A stretch of DNA of 64,000 nucleotides, from assembly GCA_933207985.1 (NCBI GenBank), contig OW240917.1:241442926-241506925 (forward strand). The letters run 5' to 3'. How positions within the stretch are numbered: position 1 is the first letter of the stretch; each line of letters begins with the position of its first letter. The notes beneath the pieces are model-generated. The model did not search any database. It saw nothing but the letters and a program-made list of their open reading frames with translations, and had not been told where the DNA came from. Origin of the DNA: Pelobates cultripes (taxonomy: Eukaryota; Chordata; Amphibia; Anura; Pelobatidae). A program made the position numbers and the translations under genes. Positions 62,207 through 64,000 of the stretch are shown one piece after another.

Positions 62207-62436
62207 ATGTAAGGAGCCAGAAGCATGCTATTTATCTTTTCAATCTACCAGAATGATTAGTATTTAAATCTAATGTATTATATCATGTAGTTAGCTATAT
62301 TATATAACTTATTATTTTATCCACCTGTCTGATCCTGGTATCAGATCTATTTTTCTTTCTTTCTCTCTATTAATAGGGATATATATTAATCTGCCATCTA
62401 TCTCTCGGTCTGTTTAACTACGAATCTCTCTGTTTA
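62207..62436. repeat. 230-bp direct repeat, right copy
   Basis: It is identical to 57808-58037, at an offset of exactly 4,399. It is followed by AACACATTCAG, while the left copy is followed by TTGGAGAGGTT. The preceding bases also differ (CAGTC against AAATA). Confidence 0.95.
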
Positions 62437-62649
62437 AACACATTCAGTATTTTTTTTCTTCCTTGGTCTATATATAGCCTCTCATATTATATCTTATGTT
62501 CTGTACTGTTTGCGCTCAGCAGACGTTGAATAATATAATTATTTTATTTTCTGTGTTTTAAAAATTGAATTTTCAAGGTTTTGAATTTGTTGAGTTAAAC
62601 TGACAGTGGATATATAAATCAGCATGTGTTATATCTACAATATATTCAA

Positions 62650-62991
62650 TAGTGATGCCCCGAACGGTTCACCGAACGGTTCGCCACAGATGGCGAACAT
62701 ATGCGCTGTTCGGTCCGCCCCCTATGTCATCATTGAGTAAACTTTGGCCCTGTACCTCACAGTCAGCAGACACATTCCAGCCAATCAGCAGCAGACCCTC
62801 CCTCCCAGACCCTCCCACCTCCTTTTACATTCATTGTGAAGCTGCATTCTTAGTGAGCTGTCCAGGAGGTGGGAGAGTCTGGGAGGGAGGGTCTGCTGCT
62901 GATTGGCTGGAATGTGTCTGCTGACTGTGAGGTACAGGGTAAAAGTTTATGTTTATGTTCACCGTTCGGCGAACCGTTCGGGACATCACTA
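62650..62991. mobile_element. hAT-type palindromic MITE (TAGTGATG ends) with 8-bp duplication
   Basis: 342 bp. The left end is TAGTGATGCCCCGAACGGTT and the right end AACCGTTCGGGACATCACTA. The inner arms GACCCTCCCTCCCAGACC and GGGAGGGAGGGTC, and CAGCAGACACATTCCAGCC and GGCTGGAATGTGTCTGCTG, make most of it a stem. It is flanked by ATATTCAA on both sides (62642-62649 and 62992-62999). Confidence 0.9.
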
Positions 62992-63002
62992 ATATTCAAT
63001 GT

Positions 63003-63235
63003 AAAGGGTTGGTCCAACCACCATGACCTTGACTGCTTTTAGAAATGGTCATAGACAGAAGTCAGTATGTGCAGTGTTTCTGCTTTGAAACACTCCACAT
63101 ATAGAGATAGCTGCACTTTTGTGCCGGGGGCTAGTTGCACCACCGGCACACCTGTTTTCCGCAGCTTGGAACTCTGTCCCGGGTTGCCTTCTGTCAGTCC
63201 TGTGCAAAATTTAGGTCTGTTGTCAATGACAACAG
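63003..63235. repeat. Dispersed repeat shared with 21826-22045
   Basis: AAAGGGTTGGTCCAACCACC then GACTGCTTTTAGAAATGGTC, a CACCGGCACACC block and CTGTCAGTCCTGTGCAAAAT follow the same order as the copy in the Nsf 3' region, with substitutions and small gaps. It is preceded by the hAT MITE. Confidence 0.65.
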
Positions 63236-64000
63236 TAATGAGCGTTTCTTTGCAGGCAGTGCGTCTGCAACTGGACACTTGTCAAAAAAGTAAGAGAAAC
63301 TATCATATTATTGCTCAAAACACAAGGAAGACTCGTCTTAGAGAAGTCAAACAAGAACTCCATTTATTGGTAAAATTGTATTTTATTATTTTATACCTAT
63401 TAAAATAATATTCACAGTATTTTACTAGAAAGAAGATTAAGGACATATGTCCTACAGAATATGTGAAGGACTTAAGACCTGGGCAACAGATGTGACTATT
63501 ACCCAACTCCATAATGCTAACTTTTTTGCCCTCGGACATGTGGCTACGTCGATCGAATAAGGAATGGAAATCGTAATGATGGAATGATTTTCTTAAAATA
63601 TTAAACACCTCATAACACCTTTTTCAACACGTCTGTATGGATGATGTCCAAACAATGTCTATCTTCTCCTGATCTTTAATCTCCGAATCCCCTTTCTGCC
63701 TTTACACGTTTATCTCTATTTTGCATGCCCCGCTGCTACCGAATTATTAAAATGTCAAGGAATGGGAAGAGTGAGTTAATTAGAGGGCGCAGGTCTGACC
63801 CTAGGGATGTCATTTCATCATTTACTAAATTTTCCTGACAGCATTTACAGAGCAGTGAGGTCCGTGTTGCAAGGCGTTCTGCTAGAGCTCATTACAATGG
63901 ATCCGCAGAAAAAAAGCTGAACTTTATGCAAGAAGTCAATTATGTTTCCCAACCTGTAAAAAAATTAACTCTGATTAATGGTGTTGGAAGCTTAAAGGGA
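63236..64000. other. Right end of the window, no gene recognised
   Basis: 765 bp of moderately AT-rich sequence with no exon, RNA gene or repeat that could be identified. The last bases (GCTTAAAGGGA) may begin another TTAA MITE. Confidence 0.6.

Larger units (their letters stand above)
57808..62436 (+). mobile_element. Ngaro-like tyrosine-recombinase retrotransposon with SGNH hydrolase
   Basis: 4,629 bp including two identical 230-bp direct repeats. Internal order: gag-like ORF, reverse transcriptase-RNase H, tyrosine recombinase, SGNH hydrolase, AATAAA at 62118-62123. No DNA methyltransferase domain was found, which with the hydrolase points to Ngaro rather than DIRS1. All four frames are open, so the copy is young. 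Elements of this class usually end in split repeats (A1...B1-A2-B2) and insert without target duplication; this copy instead has simple direct repeats. GC-rich codons contrast with the AT-rich flanks. Confidence 0.88.

Noticed and set aside
57808..62436. Ordinary LTR retrotransposon (Gypsy, Copia or retrovirus)
   Set aside because: It encodes a tyrosine recombinase in place of a DDE integrase, shows no aspartic protease, and has no tRNA-like primer site after the left repeat.

Overview
This window reads as vertebrate nuclear DNA, most likely from an amphibian (frog). Two multi-exon genes are recognisable from their exon translations. Wnt3 lies on the + strand with its whole coding region between 232 and 18065. 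Nsf, the SNARE-disassembly ATPase, lies on the - strand with 19 consecutive coding exons between 51968 and 22591. They are arranged tail to tail, as in the conserved WNT3-NSF neighbourhood of vertebrates (human 17q21). All splice sites that were read follow the GT-AG rule and every reading-frame phase matches across the junctions, so both genes look intact. The first few codons and the last few codons of Nsf were not located with confidence.

Layout. 1-231: 5' flank of Wnt3. 232-308: Wnt3 exon 1 with the signal peptide, ending in a codon split with exon 2 at 8858. The 8.5 kb intron 1 is packed with minisatellites and short inverted-repeat transposons. Exons 2-4 lie at 8858-9099, 16676-16941 and 17586-18065. 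18066-22590 holds the two convergent 3' regions. 22591-51968 is Nsf, whose introns carry many TTAA-flanked MITEs, several nested in one another. 52656-52755 is a 100-base assembly gap. 52756-57807 is mostly repeat, with a possible promoter and first exon for Nsf near 54.4 kb.

57808-62436 is a young tyrosine-recombinase retrotransposon of the Ngaro type. It carries a gag-like protein with two zinc-binding motifs, reverse transcriptase-RNase H, a tyrosine recombinase with all catalytic residues, and an SGNH hydrolase. It is flanked by two identical 230-bp direct repeats. Its sequence organisation is the most unusual item here: the repeats look like AT-rich flanking DNA rather than the split repeats expected of this class, and the gag frame runs into the 5' repeat with no start codon. 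62437-64000 holds a hAT-type MITE with an 8-bp target duplication and one further dispersed repeat.

Other points of note are a minisatellite that appears to have grown from the C-terminal codons of a LINE reverse transcriptase (1.69-2.25 kb), and a 1.3-kb hAT-like element whose 8-bp target duplication is confirmed by an uninterrupted paralogous copy elsewhere in the window. All calls come from reading the sequence; no database search was possible. Repeat families are labelled A-D for use within this window only.
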